Assembly: GCF_030849505.1 (NCBI RefSeq)
Contig: NZ_JAUJFI010000005.1
Coordinates: forward strand, 18,854 to 82,853
Direction: 5' to 3'
From: Azospirillum isscasi
GTDB taxonomy: Bacteria; Pseudomonadota; Alphaproteobacteria; Azospirillales; Azospirillaceae
Length of the DNA stretch: 64,000 nt
Made by a program: the position numbers and the translations under genes. A model generated the notes under the pieces. It made no database searches, had not been told where the DNA came from, and saw nothing but the letters and a program-made list of their open reading frames with translations. Positions 54,646-62,274 of this stretch are shown piece by piece (position 1 is the first letter of the stretch; the number at the start of each line of letters is the position of its first letter).

Positions 54646-55410
54646 ATGGCGGGCCGGCGGTGCCTTCTGGGCATGCTCCTGCTGCTGGCGGCACTCGGCA
54701 CCGCCCGGGCGGCGCCGCTCGATTCCACCCTGCATCTCGTCACCGGCAACGACTTCGCGCCTTTCACCGGGGAAGAGCTGCCGCAGGGCGGCCTGCTGAC
54801 CGAGATGGTGCGCCGCGCCTTCGGCGAGGTCGGGCTGCATTACGAGATCCGCTTCATGCCCTGGCGCCGCGGTTACGATGGGGTGCTGGCGGGCAAGTTC
54901 CTGGGAACCTTCCCCTATGTCCGCACGCGGGACCGCGAGATGGAGATGCTGTTCTCCGACCCGCTTCTGGAGGCGCGGCAGCTCGTCTATCTCTCCACCC
55001 ACAGCAGCATGGCGTTCCGCGGGCCGGAGGATTTCCGGGGCCGGACGGTCTGCGCGCCGGTCGGCCACGCCCTGCCGCCGGAATTGGCGGAGCTTGCCGC
55101 GTCGGGCGCGCTGACGCGGGAAAGCCCGGCGGATTTGCCGGCCTGCGTGCGGATGGTCGCCTCGGGCCGGGTGGACGCCTTCGTCATCGACGAATTCACC
55201 GGGCAGAGCGCCATTGCCAAGGCGATGGCCGGCGACGGGATCCGCATCGCCCCCTTGCCCTACGCCCGCGCCGGGCAGCATCTGGTTCTTTCCCGCGCCA
55301 CGCCGGAAGCGGCGGCGATCCTGGCGGCATTCAACGCTGGATTGAAGAAGCTGAAGGACGGTGGCGCAATGGAGGAAATCCTGCGCCGCCACCTGTCCGC
55401 GGCACCGTGA
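54646..55410 (+). CDS. Periplasmic substrate-binding protein (SBP_bac_3 type)
   Basis: 254 residues. Signal peptide about 1-22 (CLLGMLLLLAALGTARA). Family 3 solute-binding fold: LHLVTGNDFAPFTGEELPQGGLLTEMVRRAFGEVGL (about 29-64), then FRGRTVCAPVGHALPPEL and GRVDAFVIDEFTGQSAIAK. No permease or ATPase gene is next to it, so it may serve a distant ABC transporter or act as a sensor input. It is 33 bp after the dynamin-like gene and may be co-transcribed. Confidence 0.85.
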   Translation: MAGRRCLLGMLLLLAALGTARAAPLDSTLHLVTGNDFAPFTGEELPQGGLLTEMVRRAFGEVGLHYEIRFMPWRRGYDGVLAGKFLGTFPYVRTRDREMEMLFSDPLLEARQLVYLSTHSSMAFRGPEDFRGRTVCAPVGHALPPELAELAASGALTRESPADLPACVRMVASGRVDAFVIDEFTGQSAIAKAMAGDGIRIAPLPYARAGQHLVLSRATPEAAAILAAFNAGLKKLKDGGAMEEILRRHLSAAP

Positions 55411-55471
55411 AGCGTTGCGCATCGAATGGGGCAGAACACGCCGAATGGGCGCGGCAACCGCTCCATGCGGC

Positions 55472-55499
55472 ATTGCCAGCGCGACGCAAAGTGCTATAA
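55472..55499 (+). promoter_or_regulatory. aroQ-accB-accC promoter
   Basis: -35 TTGCCA (55472-55477), 16-bp spacer, -10 TATAAA (55494-55499), about 36 bp before the aroQ start. Confidence 0.7.
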
Positions 55500-55535
55500 A
55501 CGCGCGGACTCGATCTTGGAAAAGGGGCGTGGCCC

Positions 55536-55985
55536 GTGGCCATCGACGCTTCCGTTCTGGTCCTGAACGGACCGAATCTGAACATGCTGGGCGTGCGCGA
55601 ACCGCACATCTACGGCTCCATGACGCTCGACGATCTGGAAGGCGCGTGCCAGGAACGCGCCGAACAGCTCGGGCTGGCCATCGATTTCCGGCAGTCGAAC
55701 CACGAGGGCGAACTCGTTTCCTGGATTCAGCAGGCGCGGACGGAGCATGACGGCATCGTCATCAACGCCGGCGCCTACAGCCACACCTCCGTCGCCATCA
55801 TGGACGCGCTGATCCTGTCCGAGCTGCCGATCGTCGAGGTGCATCTCTCCAACATCTACAAGCGTGAGGCCATCCGCCACCACTCGCACATTTCCGCGGT
55901 GGCCAAGGGGATGATCTGCGGCTTCGGCCCGCACGGGTATCTGCTGGCGCTGGACGCCATGGCGAATATCCTCGAGCGCGACTAA
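55536..55985 (+). CDS. aroQ: 3-dehydroquinate dehydratase, type II
   Basis: 149 residues. Converts 3-dehydroquinate to 3-dehydroshikimate in aromatic amino-acid synthesis. Complete active site: NGPNLNMLGVREPHIYG (about 10-26, with catalytic Arg and Tyr), SNHEGELVSWI (about 53), INAGAYSHTS (about 75-84), and EVHLSNIYKRE with catalytic His (about 99-109). GTG start with AAAGGGG upstream. First gene of an operon with accB (23 bp later), an arrangement common in proteobacteria. Confidence 0.96.
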   Translation: MAIDASVLVLNGPNLNMLGVREPHIYGSMTLDDLEGACQERAEQLGLAIDFRQSNHEGELVSWIQQARTEHDGIVINAGAYSHTSVAIMDALILSELPIVEVHLSNIYKREAIRHHSHISAVAKGMICGFGPHGYLLALDAMANILERD

Positions 55986-56008
55986 GGAACACGGGAATTA
56001 CGAACACC

Positions 56009-56458
56009 ATGGCAAGCTTCGACATCGACGGCGATCTGGTCCGCAAGCTCGCGGATCTCCTGCGTGAGACGGGCTTGAGCGAGATCGAGTTTGCCGAGGG
56101 CGAGAAGCGGATCCGCGTCACCCGCCCGACCGCCGCCCAGACGGTGGCCGTGCACGCTCCGGTCGCCGCTCCCGCTCCCATCGCGGCTTCGGCCGCCGCC
56201 CCGGCCGGCAAGCCGGCCAGCCACCCCGGCGCCGTCACCTCGCCGATGGTCGGCACGGCCTATGCCGCGGCGGAGCCGGGCGGCACGCCCTTCGTGCGCG
56301 TCGGCGACACGGTGAAGGCCGGCCAGACCGTCCTCATCATCGAGGCGATGAAGGTCATGAACCCCATCAAGGCCCCGCGGGGCGGCACGGTTGTCGAGGT
56401 TCTGGTCTCCGACAGCCAGCCGGTGGAGTTCGGCGAAGTCCTTATGATCATCGAGTGA
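56009..56458 (+). CDS. accB: Biotin carboxyl carrier protein of acetyl-CoA carboxylase
   Basis: 149 residues. The N-terminal helix region (about 1-40, VRKLADLLRETGLSEIEFAEGEKRIRV), a Pro/Ala linker (about 45-75), and a C-terminal biotinyl domain with the biotinylated Lys in IIEAMKVMNPIKAP (Lys about 115) are all present. It carries CO2 from biotin carboxylase to the carboxyltransferase for malonyl-CoA synthesis. accC follows 20 bp after the stop. Confidence 0.97.
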   Translation: MASFDIDGDLVRKLADLLRETGLSEIEFAEGEKRIRVTRPTAAQTVAVHAPVAAPAPIAASAAAPAGKPASHPGAVTSPMVGTAYAAAEPGGTPFVRVGDTVKAGQTVLIIEAMKVMNPIKAPRGGTVVEVLVSDSQPVEFGEVLMIIE

Positions 56459-56478
56459 GCGGGGACCGTCCCTTGGCG

Positions 56479-57822
56479 ATGTTCGAGAAGGTCCTGATCG
56501 CGAACCGCGGTGAGATTGCTCTGCGCATCCACCGCGCTTGCCGCGAAATGGGCATCCAGACCGTGGCGGTGCATTCCACCGCCGACGCCGACGCCATGCA
56601 CGTCCGCCTCGCGGACGAAAGCGTGTGCATCGGCCCCGCGTCGGCCCGCGAAAGCTACCTGAACATTCCGGCGATCCTGTCGGCGGCGTCGATCACCGGG
56701 GCGGACGCGATCCATCCCGGCATCGGCTTCCTGTCGGAGAACGCCCAGTTCGCGGAGATGGTGGAGGAGCACGGCTTCACCTTCATCGGCCCGACCGCGG
56801 AGCACATCCGCATCATGGGCGACAAGGTCACCGCGAAGAAGACGGTGATGGAGCAGGGGCTGCCCGTGGTCCCCGGCTCCGACGGCCCGGTGCCGACGCT
56901 GGAGGAGGCGGAGAAGATCGGCCGCGAGACCGGCTATCCGATCCTCATCAAGGCGGCGGCGGGCGGTGGCGGCAAGGGCATGAAGGTCGCCCGCAACCCC
57001 GACCAGCTCAAGGAAGCCTACCAGCTCGCCCGCGGCGAGGCGCGCGCCGCCTTCGGCAACGACGAGGTCTACATCGAGAAGTATCTCGGCAAGCCCCGGC
57101 ACATCGAGATCCAGCTTCTCGGCGACGAGCACGGCAACTGCGTGCATTTCGGCGAGCGTGACTGCTCCGTGCAGCGCCGCCACCAGAAGGTCATCGAGGA
57201 AGCCCCGTCGCCGGCCCTGAACGCCGAGCAGCGCGCCTTCATCGGCGAACTGGCGGCGAAGACGGCGGCGGCCATCGGCTACCGCGGCGTCGGCACGATG
57301 GAGTTCCTGTTCGAGGACGGGCAGTTCTACTTCATCGAGATGAACACCCGCCTCCAGGTCGAGCACACGATCACCGAGATGATCACCGGCGTCGATCTGG
57401 TGCGCGAGCAGATCCGCGTGGCGACCGGCGCCCCGCTCGGCTACGGGCAGGCGGACATCCGGTTCCAGGGCCACTCGATCGAATGCCGCGTGAATGCGGA
57501 GCATCCGGAAACCTTCATCCCCTCGCCGGGGAAGATCGACGGCTACCACGCGCCGGGCGGCCTGGGCGTGCGCGTCGACTCGGCGCTCTACGACGGCTAC
57601 CGCATCCCGCCGCATTACGACAGCCTGATCGCCAAGCTGGTCGTCCACGGCACCACCCGCAACGAGTGCCTGATGAGGCTGCGCCGGACGATCGAGGAGT
57701 ATGTGATCGGCGGCGTGGACACCACGCTGCCCCTGCACCAGCGCATCATCGCGCAGCAGGACTTCATCGACGGCAACTACGACATCCACTGGCTCGAACA
57801 GCTGATGGGCATGAAGAAGTAA
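56479..57822 (+). CDS. accC: Biotin carboxylase subunit of acetyl-CoA carboxylase
   Basis: 447 residues, ATP-grasp enzyme that carboxylates biotin on AccB. N-terminal MFEKVLIANRGEIALRIHRA, the ATP-binding Gly loop IKAAAGGGGKGMKVA (about 158-172), YIEKYLGKPRHIEIQ, the metal and bicarbonate region FIEMNTRLQVEHTITEM (about 285-301), and the C-terminal barrel. Length equals that of E. coli AccC. The ATG at 56479 is used; an in-frame TTG lies just upstream. Last gene of the aroQ-accB-accC operon. Confidence 0.97.
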   Translation: MFEKVLIANRGEIALRIHRACREMGIQTVAVHSTADADAMHVRLADESVCIGPASARESYLNIPAILSAASITGADAIHPGIGFLSENAQFAEMVEEHGFTFIGPTAEHIRIMGDKVTAKKTVMEQGLPVVPGSDGPVPTLEEAEKIGRETGYPILIKAAAGGGGKGMKVARNPDQLKEAYQLARGEARAAFGNDEVYIEKYLGKPRHIEIQLLGDEHGNCVHFGERDCSVQRRHQKVIEEAPSPALNAEQRAFIGELAAKTAAAIGYRGVGTMEFLFEDGQFYFIEMNTRLQVEHTITEMITGVDLVREQIRVATGAPLGYGQADIRFQGHSIECRVNAEHPETFIPSPGKIDGYHAPGGLGVRVDSALYDGYRIPPHYDSLIAKLVVHGTTRNECLMRLRRTIEEYVIGGVDTTLPLHQRIIAQQDFIDGNYDIHWLEQLMGMKK

Positions 57823-57852
57823 GGCGTCGAACGGCTGGCCAAACGGCTGAAT

Positions 57853-57894
57853 GAAGAGAGCCCTTCTTCCCGGCGGGGAAGAAGGGCTCTCTTC
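57853..57894 (+). terminator. Terminator-like hairpin after accC
   Basis: Perfect 19-bp stem (57853-57871 with 57876-57894) and GGCG loop, 30 bp after the accC stop. The T-run after it is short (GTTTG), so release may rely on the unusually long stem or on Rho. Confidence 0.8.
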
Positions 57895-57911
57895 GTTTGC
57901 GCGGGTGTAGG

Positions 57912-58149
57912 ATTCTCGCGGGTAACTGGGTCTTCACGGACTGCACGGATTTCACGGATTTCACGGATTTCACGGATTTCACGGATTTCACGGATTTCAC
58001 GGATTTCACGGATTTCACGGATTTCACGGATTTTTTTCAATTCGTGCCCAGCGCGCGCTTGTTCGATCGGCAATGGCTGAGCAAGCCCAAAAAAAAATCC
58101 GTGAAATCCGTGCCTGAATCCGTGAAGACCCTGTTGTCACCCGAGAATT
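57912..58149. repeat. Repeat element: 9-bp tandem array with inverted ends
   Basis: Nine perfect copies of TTCACGGAT (57951-58031) follow two degenerate copies (57933-57950). Downstream, inverted copies ATCCGTGAA occur at 58097 and 58118, with a variant at 58106. The outer arms pair as GGGTCTTCACGGA (57928-57940) / TCCGTGAAGACCC (58119-58131), and further out ATTCTCG(cg)GGT pairs with ACCCGAGAAT. The whole forms a 238-bp inverted-repeat element between accC and the RNase T2 gene. The 9-bp period keeps reading frames open but no gene is credible. Confidence 0.85.
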
Positions 58150-58159
58150 TTATCCCCCG

Positions 58160-58813
58160 TCACGGCGCCGCGGTCAGCATCGCGTCGCGGCGGCAGCGGT
58201 CCACCACCTTGGCGCCGCAGGGGATGAAGGCCAGCTCCTTGTTCAGGCACAGCCGCACCTCCGCCACGTCGCGCTTGGAGCAGACCAGCGCCACCGACTC
58301 CGGCTCCAGCCCTGGGTTGGCCTGGACAAACAGCCGCTCCACCTGGGTTGCCGGGATCGACAGGTCGGGCTTCGGTGCCTGGAGCGCCTCGGGGATCTTC
58401 ACCTTGGCGAAAGCACCGCGGACCTGCGCGAAATAGTCGGAAACGGGCAGGCCGGTGCAGGTGCCGTGCTTGGTCCACTGGTGCACGATCAGCCCGACGC
58501 TGGGCATCACCGGCATGGTGGCATCCACGACGGCGCGGGGAACCGTGCGATCGCGCGTGCAGGTGGCCGGGTAGCCGCCGTTGGTGTATTGCGGCCACAG
58601 GCCGTGGACGATGAAGCCGAACTTGCGCTCCACCCCGCACTGGTCGGGATCGGCGTCGCCCTGATTCCTGGCGCAGTGGGTGGGCGACCAGGACAGGCTG
58701 AGCACATAATAATCGAAGGTGCCGGGCTCCGCCTTGCGCTGCGCCCATGACGTGCCGGTCATCAAGAGAAACGCAACCACCGCGACGGCGATGGCCGGCA
58801 ATAGCTTCGTCAT
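58160..58813 (-). CDS. Exported RNase T2 family ribonuclease
   Basis: 217 residues. Signal peptide about 1-24 (LLPAIAVAVVAFLLMTGTSWA). RNase T2 fold with CAS I GFIVHGLWPQYTNGGYP (about 64-80, catalytic His) and CAS II VHQWTKHGTCTGLP (about 128-141, catalytic Lys-His). Many T2 enzymes have Glu where this has Gln in HQW. Cys residues for disulfides are present. It degrades RNA in the periplasm or outside the cell. Start at 58813 has AAGGAAA about 8 bp upstream. Confidence 0.9.
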   Translation of the reverse strand: MTKLLPAIAVAVVAFLLMTGTSWAQRKAEPGTFDYYVLSLSWSPTHCARNQGDADPDQCGVERKFGFIVHGLWPQYTNGGYPATCTRDRTVPRAVVDATMPVMPSVGLIVHQWTKHGTCTGLPVSDYFAQVRGAFAKVKIPEALQAPKPDLSIPATQVERLFVQANPGLEPESVALVCSKRDVAEVRLCLNKELAFIPCGAKVVDRCRRDAMLTAAP

Positions 58814-58925
58814 GCTGGATTTCCTTCTTTGGACGCGCTCATCCGTTGCATACCATGGTGGGAACCACCTGTCGCGCGGAAGTGGTGCGCTGAGATAACG
58901 TTGCGGGGGCGAGGGGTCAAACGGG

Positions 58926-58931
58926 TATAGT
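58926..58931 (+). promoter_or_regulatory. -10 element placing aat start at the transcript 5' end
   Basis: TATAGT at 58926-58931 would start transcription near 58938, within a base of the aat ATG (58939). A TTGCGG about 19 bp further upstream is a possible -35. This suggests a leaderless mRNA. Confidence 0.4.
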
Positions 58932-58938
58932 GGCCGCG

Positions 58939-59577
58939 ATGATCGAGCTGTCCGCATCGCTGCTTCTGCGCGCCTACGCCGCCGGCATCTTTCCGATGGC
59001 GGAGAACGCCGACTCCGAAGAGCTGTACTGGTTCGATCCGGAGCGGCGCGGCGTCCTGCCGCTGTACGGCTTCCACGTCCCCCGCAAGCTGCGCAAGACC
59101 GTGCGGCGGGGTCTGTTCGACCTGCGCTTCGACACGGCCTTCCGCGCGGTGATCGAAGCCTGCGCGGAGCCGACTCCGGACCGCCCGAAGACCTGGATCA
59201 ACGGCGACATCCTGCGGCTCTACACCGAACTGCACGAGCGCGGCTTCGCCCACAGCGTGGAATGCTGGTGCGGAAACCGGCTCGTCGGCGGTCTGTACGG
59301 GGTGGCGCTGGGCGGCGCCTTCTTCGGGGAGAGTATGTTCAGCCGCGCCACCGACGCCAGCAAGGTGGCGCTGGTGCATCTGGTCGCCCGGCTGCGGGCG
59401 GCGGGCTACACGCTGCTGGACGCGCAGTTCGTGACGGAGCATCTGAGCCAGTTCGGCGCCATGGAAATCCCACGCACCGAATACCGCCGCCGGCTGACCG
59501 CAGCGCTGGCGGTGCCGACGGACTTCGGCGGCGTGGACCAGGACAGGGCCATCGCGGTGCTTCTGGGGAAGGACTGA
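58939..59577 (+). CDS. aat: Leucyl/phenylalanyl-tRNA-protein transferase
   Basis: 212 residues. Transfers Leu or Phe from charged tRNA to N-terminal Arg or Lys of proteins, marking them for ClpAP (N-degron pathway). Family segments: [15 protein letters not shown] (about 7-21), [38 protein letters not shown] (about 83-108), [20 protein letters not shown] (about 116-135) and [24 protein letters not shown] at 58939 fits the family; a GTG at 58930 is possible. Confidence 0.96.
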   Translation: MIELSASLLLRAYAAGIFPMAENADSEELYWFDPERRGVLPLYGFHVPRKLRKTVRRGLFDLRFDTAFRAVIEACAEPTPDRPKTWINGDILRLYTELHERGFAHSVECWCGNRLVGGLYGVALGGAFFGESMFSRATDASKVALVHLVARLRAAGYTLLDAQFVTEHLSQFGAMEIPRTEYRRRLTAALAVPTDFGGVDQDRAIAVLLGKD

Positions 59578-59595
59578 GGAACCGTCCGGTTCGCC

Positions 59596-60036
59596 TCAAT
59601 TGCCTTCGCAGGACAGGACCCAGACGTCGTAGATCGGGTGCTCCATCGCCGACAGGGCGGGGCTGGAGGCGAACATCCAGCCGCTGAACACCGCTTCCGC
59701 CTGCTCGCCGGGCTTGTTCTCGATGACTTCGAGGAAGGCGGCGGCTTCCGGCGGCTCGATGGGCGGATTCTCCTTGCAGGCACGCAGCGTGATGCGCAGG
59801 CTGCCGAGCGCTTTGGTCTCTCCCACCGCGATGGTGAAGGTGGAGGTGCGGGCGGTGATCTTGTCCAACCCCTGAAGCTTCGCGGCGGGGCGGCTCACCA
59901 TCTCCTCCGGCACCGGGGCGGCGGCGGCCTGGCCGGGCAGGCCCGGGGCCGCAAGCCCGAGCAGCGCCGCCGCCAGGGCCGCGCCGCAAACGCTTTTGCC
60001 GATGAGGGTCTTCAAGGTCGTCGTCACTGTCGTCAC
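59596..60036 (-). CDS. DUF2155 domain exported protein
   Basis: 146 residues. Signal peptide about 1-39 (CGAALAAALLGLAAPGLPGQAAAAP). The mature part is the DUF2155 domain: LQGLDKITARTSTFTIAVGETKALGSLRITLRACKENPP (about 54-92), then AFLEVIE and EAVFSGWMFASSPALSAMEHPIYDVWVLSC. The two Cys may form a disulfide. Found mainly in alphaproteobacteria, often beside genes for aat and complex I accessory proteins, as here. Function unknown; periplasmic. Confidence 0.9.
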   Translation of the reverse strand: MTTVTTTLKTLIGKSVCGAALAAALLGLAAPGLPGQAAAAPVPEEMVSRPAAKLQGLDKITARTSTFTIAVGETKALGSLRITLRACKENPPIEPPEAAAFLEVIENKPGEQAEAVFSGWMFASSPALSAMEHPIYDVWVLSCEGN

Positions 60037-60126
60037 AGGGGATCGCTTCCGTGATGTCGAACGGCGTGGGCCGGAACCCGACAGCCTTCTATCCCGGAAG
60101 CGGCGCCCCGTCCACTGAATGCCCGC

Positions 60127-60408
60127 TTACTGGGTGACGACGCCACCGGACTTGGTGCCGCTTGACTTGCTGCCGGTGGACTTGGTGCTGGTGGATGGCC
60201 CGGCGGTGCCGTTCTTCTCCTCGACCTTCTGGGTGGCGGTGCCGGCCCCGGCGCCCGCGGCCCCGCCGACCACCGCGCCGACCGGCCCGCCGACCACGGC
60301 CCCCGCCGCAGCCCCGCCCAGCGCACCGCTGGCGGCCTTCTCCTCCGTGTTGACGCCGCAGGCGGCGGCGAGCAGGGCGAGGCCGAGAACCAGGAAACGC
60401 GCTTTCAT
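60127..60408 (-). CDS. Small lipoprotein with glycine-zipper segment
   Basis: 93 residues. Lipoprotein signal with lipobox LAAAC (Cys17). Residues about 27-56 (GALGGAAAGAVVGGPVGAVVGGAAGAGAG) form a glycine-zipper hydrophobic stretch that can insert in or span a membrane. The tail is rich in Ser, Thr, Lys and Gly. Function unknown. Start at 60408 has GGAGGAGA about 8 bp upstream. Outer-membrane anchoring is likely. Confidence 0.8.
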   Translation of the reverse strand: MKARFLVLGLALLAAACGVNTEEKAASGALGGAAAGAVVGGPVGAVVGGAAGAGAGTATQKVEEKNGTAGPSTSTKSTGSKSSGTKSGGVVTQ

Positions 60409-60504
60409 CGCTGATCTCCTCCGTGATGGGATGGGTCTGCGGGAGGAAACGGCAGCGTGGCCGGGGCTGTTCCGAAGGCGAAGGGGAAAAGGGATGCCGA
60501 AACG

Positions 60505-60527
60505 AAAAAAGGGGCCGTGAGGCCCCT
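60505..60527 (-). terminator. mlaD terminator
   Basis: Hairpin GGGGCC-GTGA-GGCCCC (60511-60526), with six T on the minus strand (AAAAAA at 60505-60510), 30 bp after the mlaD stop. Confidence 0.85.
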
Positions 60528-60556
60528 CCGTTCGCTCGGCGTCCTTGCCGCGGCGC

Positions 60557-61042
60557 TTACAGCTTGGGCGGCTCGCCACCCTCCTGGCCGGGCTTGCTCA
60601 TGTTCTGCAGCGAGAAGATGACCTGACCCAGAAGCTGTTCGATGCCGGGGGTGCTCTGCGTGTACTCGACGCGGCCGTTCGGCTTGATCATGTCCGGCTC
60701 GCCGCCCGGCTCCAGCGACAGGAACTTGCCGCCCAGCAGGCTTTCGGAGGCGATGACCGCCGCGGTGTCCTTGGGCAATTGGATGTCCGGGTGGATCGAC
60801 ATGTGCACGACCGCCTGATAGCTCTTCGGGTCGAGCGTCAGTTCGGTGACCGACCCCACCTTCACGCCGCTGATCCGCACGTCCGCCCCGCTCTGCAGGC
60901 CGGAGATGCTGGAGAAGTTGGCGGTGATGGCATAGCCGTTCACCTTGCGCAGATCGGCGCTGGTGTAGGCGAAGGCCAGAAAAAAGCCGGCCACGGCGAG
61001 GACGACCCCGCCGAGCACGGTTTCGATCACATTGCGGCGCAT
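60557..61042 (-). CDS. mlaD: MlaD, lipid-binding subunit of the Mla transport system
   Basis: 161 residues. N-terminal membrane segment (about 6-26, IETVLGGVVLAVAGFFLAFAY) and one MCE domain: YAITANFSSISGLQSGADVRISGVKVGSV (about 37-65), then ASESLLGGKFLSLEPGG (about 98-114). MlaD forms a hexameric ring on MlaFEB and carries phospholipids across the periplasm to keep outer-membrane asymmetry. mlaE, mlaF and mlaB are not nearby. It is 30 bp after the NDUFA12-like gene. Confidence 0.93.
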   Translation of the reverse strand: MRRNVIETVLGGVVLAVAGFFLAFAYTSADLRKVNGYAITANFSSISGLQSGADVRISGVKVGSVTELTLDPKSYQAVVHMSIHPDIQLPKDTAAVIASESLLGGKFLSLEPGGEPDMIKPNGRVEYTQSTPGIEQLLGQVIFSLQNMSKPGQEGGEPPKL

Positions 61043-61072
61043 GAATGATTCCTAAAGGACCGCGCGGGCGTC

Positions 61073-61465
61073 TCAGCCTGGAGTCCAGGGTTCGTAATCG
61101 CCGGTGGCGCGCACGCGCTGCCCGCCCGCATACTGGTGTCCGGGCGGACGATAAGCCCCGAGCGAGCCGGACAGGTTCGGCACATGCTCCTTCTGCCACG
61201 GCTTGTGGAAGGCGCTGTTGCCTTCGGGCAGCGGGGCCTTGGTGGTGTGATGCAGCCAGGCGTGCCATTCCGGCGGCACCTTGGAGGCGTCCGGCTCCCC
61301 GGCGTAGATCACCCAGCGGCGTTCCTTCACGGCGGCAATGGCGCTGGGGGAACGGTAGTAGGTGTTGCCGAAGCGGTCGGTGCCGACCTTGTTGCCCCGG
61401 CGCCAGGTGACAAACCGGATGTGGATGTTCGCCATCCAGGTGATCAGGGAGATCTTCTCGCTCAT
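61073..61465 (-). CDS. NDUFA12-like NADH:ubiquinone oxidoreductase accessory protein
   Basis: 130 residues. Matches the NDUFA12 (B17.2) family: VGTDRFGNTYYRSP (about 33-46), RRWVIYAGEPDASKVPPEWHAWLHHTTKAPLP (about 55-86), HKPWQKEHVPNLSGS and AYRPPG. It is an accessory subunit of complex I found in alphaproteobacteria and mitochondria. Start at 61465 fits the family N-terminus; a longer frame begins at 61489. Confidence 0.94.
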   Translation of the reverse strand: MSEKISLITWMANIHIRFVTWRRGNKVGTDRFGNTYYRSPSAIAAVKERRWVIYAGEPDASKVPPEWHAWLHHTTKAPLPEGNSAFHKPWQKEHVPNLSGSLGAYRPPGHQYAGGQRVRATGDYEPWTPG

Positions 61466-61594
61466 CGTCGCTCGCGGTCGGTAAGCCAATCGGCCCGTCA
61501 GGCTGGCCGGTTAAACGCGGGCGGCACTATGACACCCCCGGCCACGCTCGTCCACAGACTCTGCAACGTCTTTTCCCGCCTGACGGATTTGCCG

Positions 61595-62263
61595 TCAGGC
61601 GATGCGCCGGTCGGTCAGCAGCAGGCGCAGCGCGAATCCCAGGAACAGGACCCCCGCGACGCCGTCCAGAACGGCCCGGACCCGCGCGTTGGACAGCGCC
61701 CGCCGCGCCGCCCCGGCGCTGAGCGCCGCCACCCCCAGCAAATAGAGGCAGCCGATCCCGCCGAGGATCGAGCCCAGCAGGAAGATCTGCAGGGCGACAT
61801 GGCCGAGCGCCGGTGCGACGAATTGCGGCACGAAGGCGAGGTAGAACAGGATGACCTTCGGATTCAGCAGGTTCGTCAGCAGCGCCTGGAGGAAGACGCG
61901 GTGCGCCGGGGCCGACTCGGGCTTGGCCGGGGCCGCGTCCTCGCCGCCGTCGCGGCCGCCGAAGCCGGTCCGCAGGGCGCTCCACAGCGCCCGCCCGCCG
62001 ATCCAGGCCAGATAGGCGCCGCCCGCGTAGCGCAGCACGTCGAACAGGGCCGGCGAGGCGGCGACCAGGGCGGAGATGCCGGCGGCGGCCAGCAGCGCGT
62101 GGATCAGGTTGCCCAGCGTGATGCCGGCGGTGGCGACCACCCCGGCGTTGCGCCCGTCCATGACGCTGCGCGACAGGACCAGCAGCGAATCCGGCCCCGG
62201 CGCCACCGTCAACACCAGCGCCGCGACGAGGTAGAGCTGAAGCAGATGCGGGTCGAGGGGCAT
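61595..62263 (-). CDS. LysE/RhtB family exporter
   Basis: 222 residues, about six hydrophobic segments. The family N-terminus LVAALVLTVAPGPDSLLVLSRSVMDGRNAGVVATAGITLGNLIHALLAAAG carries the conserved PGPD motif (about 21-24). FLQALLTNLLNPKVILFYLAFVPQF (about 120-144) is also typical. It exports amino acids, probably Leu, homoserine or Thr analogues; substrate not determined. Start at 62263 has CGGAGAA upstream. The acyltransferase gene lies 11 bp upstream on the same strand. Confidence 0.92.
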   Translation of the reverse strand: MPLDPHLLQLYLVAALVLTVAPGPDSLLVLSRSVMDGRNAGVVATAGITLGNLIHALLAAAGISALVAASPALFDVLRYAGGAYLAWIGGRALWSALRTGFGGRDGGEDAAPAKPESAPAHRVFLQALLTNLLNPKVILFYLAFVPQFVAPALGHVALQIFLLGSILGGIGCLYLLGVAALSAGAARRALSNARVRAVLDGVAGVLFLGFALRLLLTDRRIA

Positions 62264-62274
62264 GATGTTCTCCG

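Noticed and set aside
53000..55473. Minus-strand open frame continuing upstream of the CDF exporter opposite the GTPase and binding-protein genes
   Set aside because: The CDF protein starts naturally at 52983; the rest is a shadow of two clear plus-strand genes.
57933..58135. CRISPR array
   Set aside because: Repeats are 9 bp and directly adjoining with no spacers, and no cas genes are present.
57897..58436. Frames with repeated Thr-Asp-Phe, Lys-Ser-Val or Arg-Glu-Ile across the 9-bp array
   Set aside because: The 9-bp period keeps several frames open on both strands; no flanking domain or start signal supports a protein.
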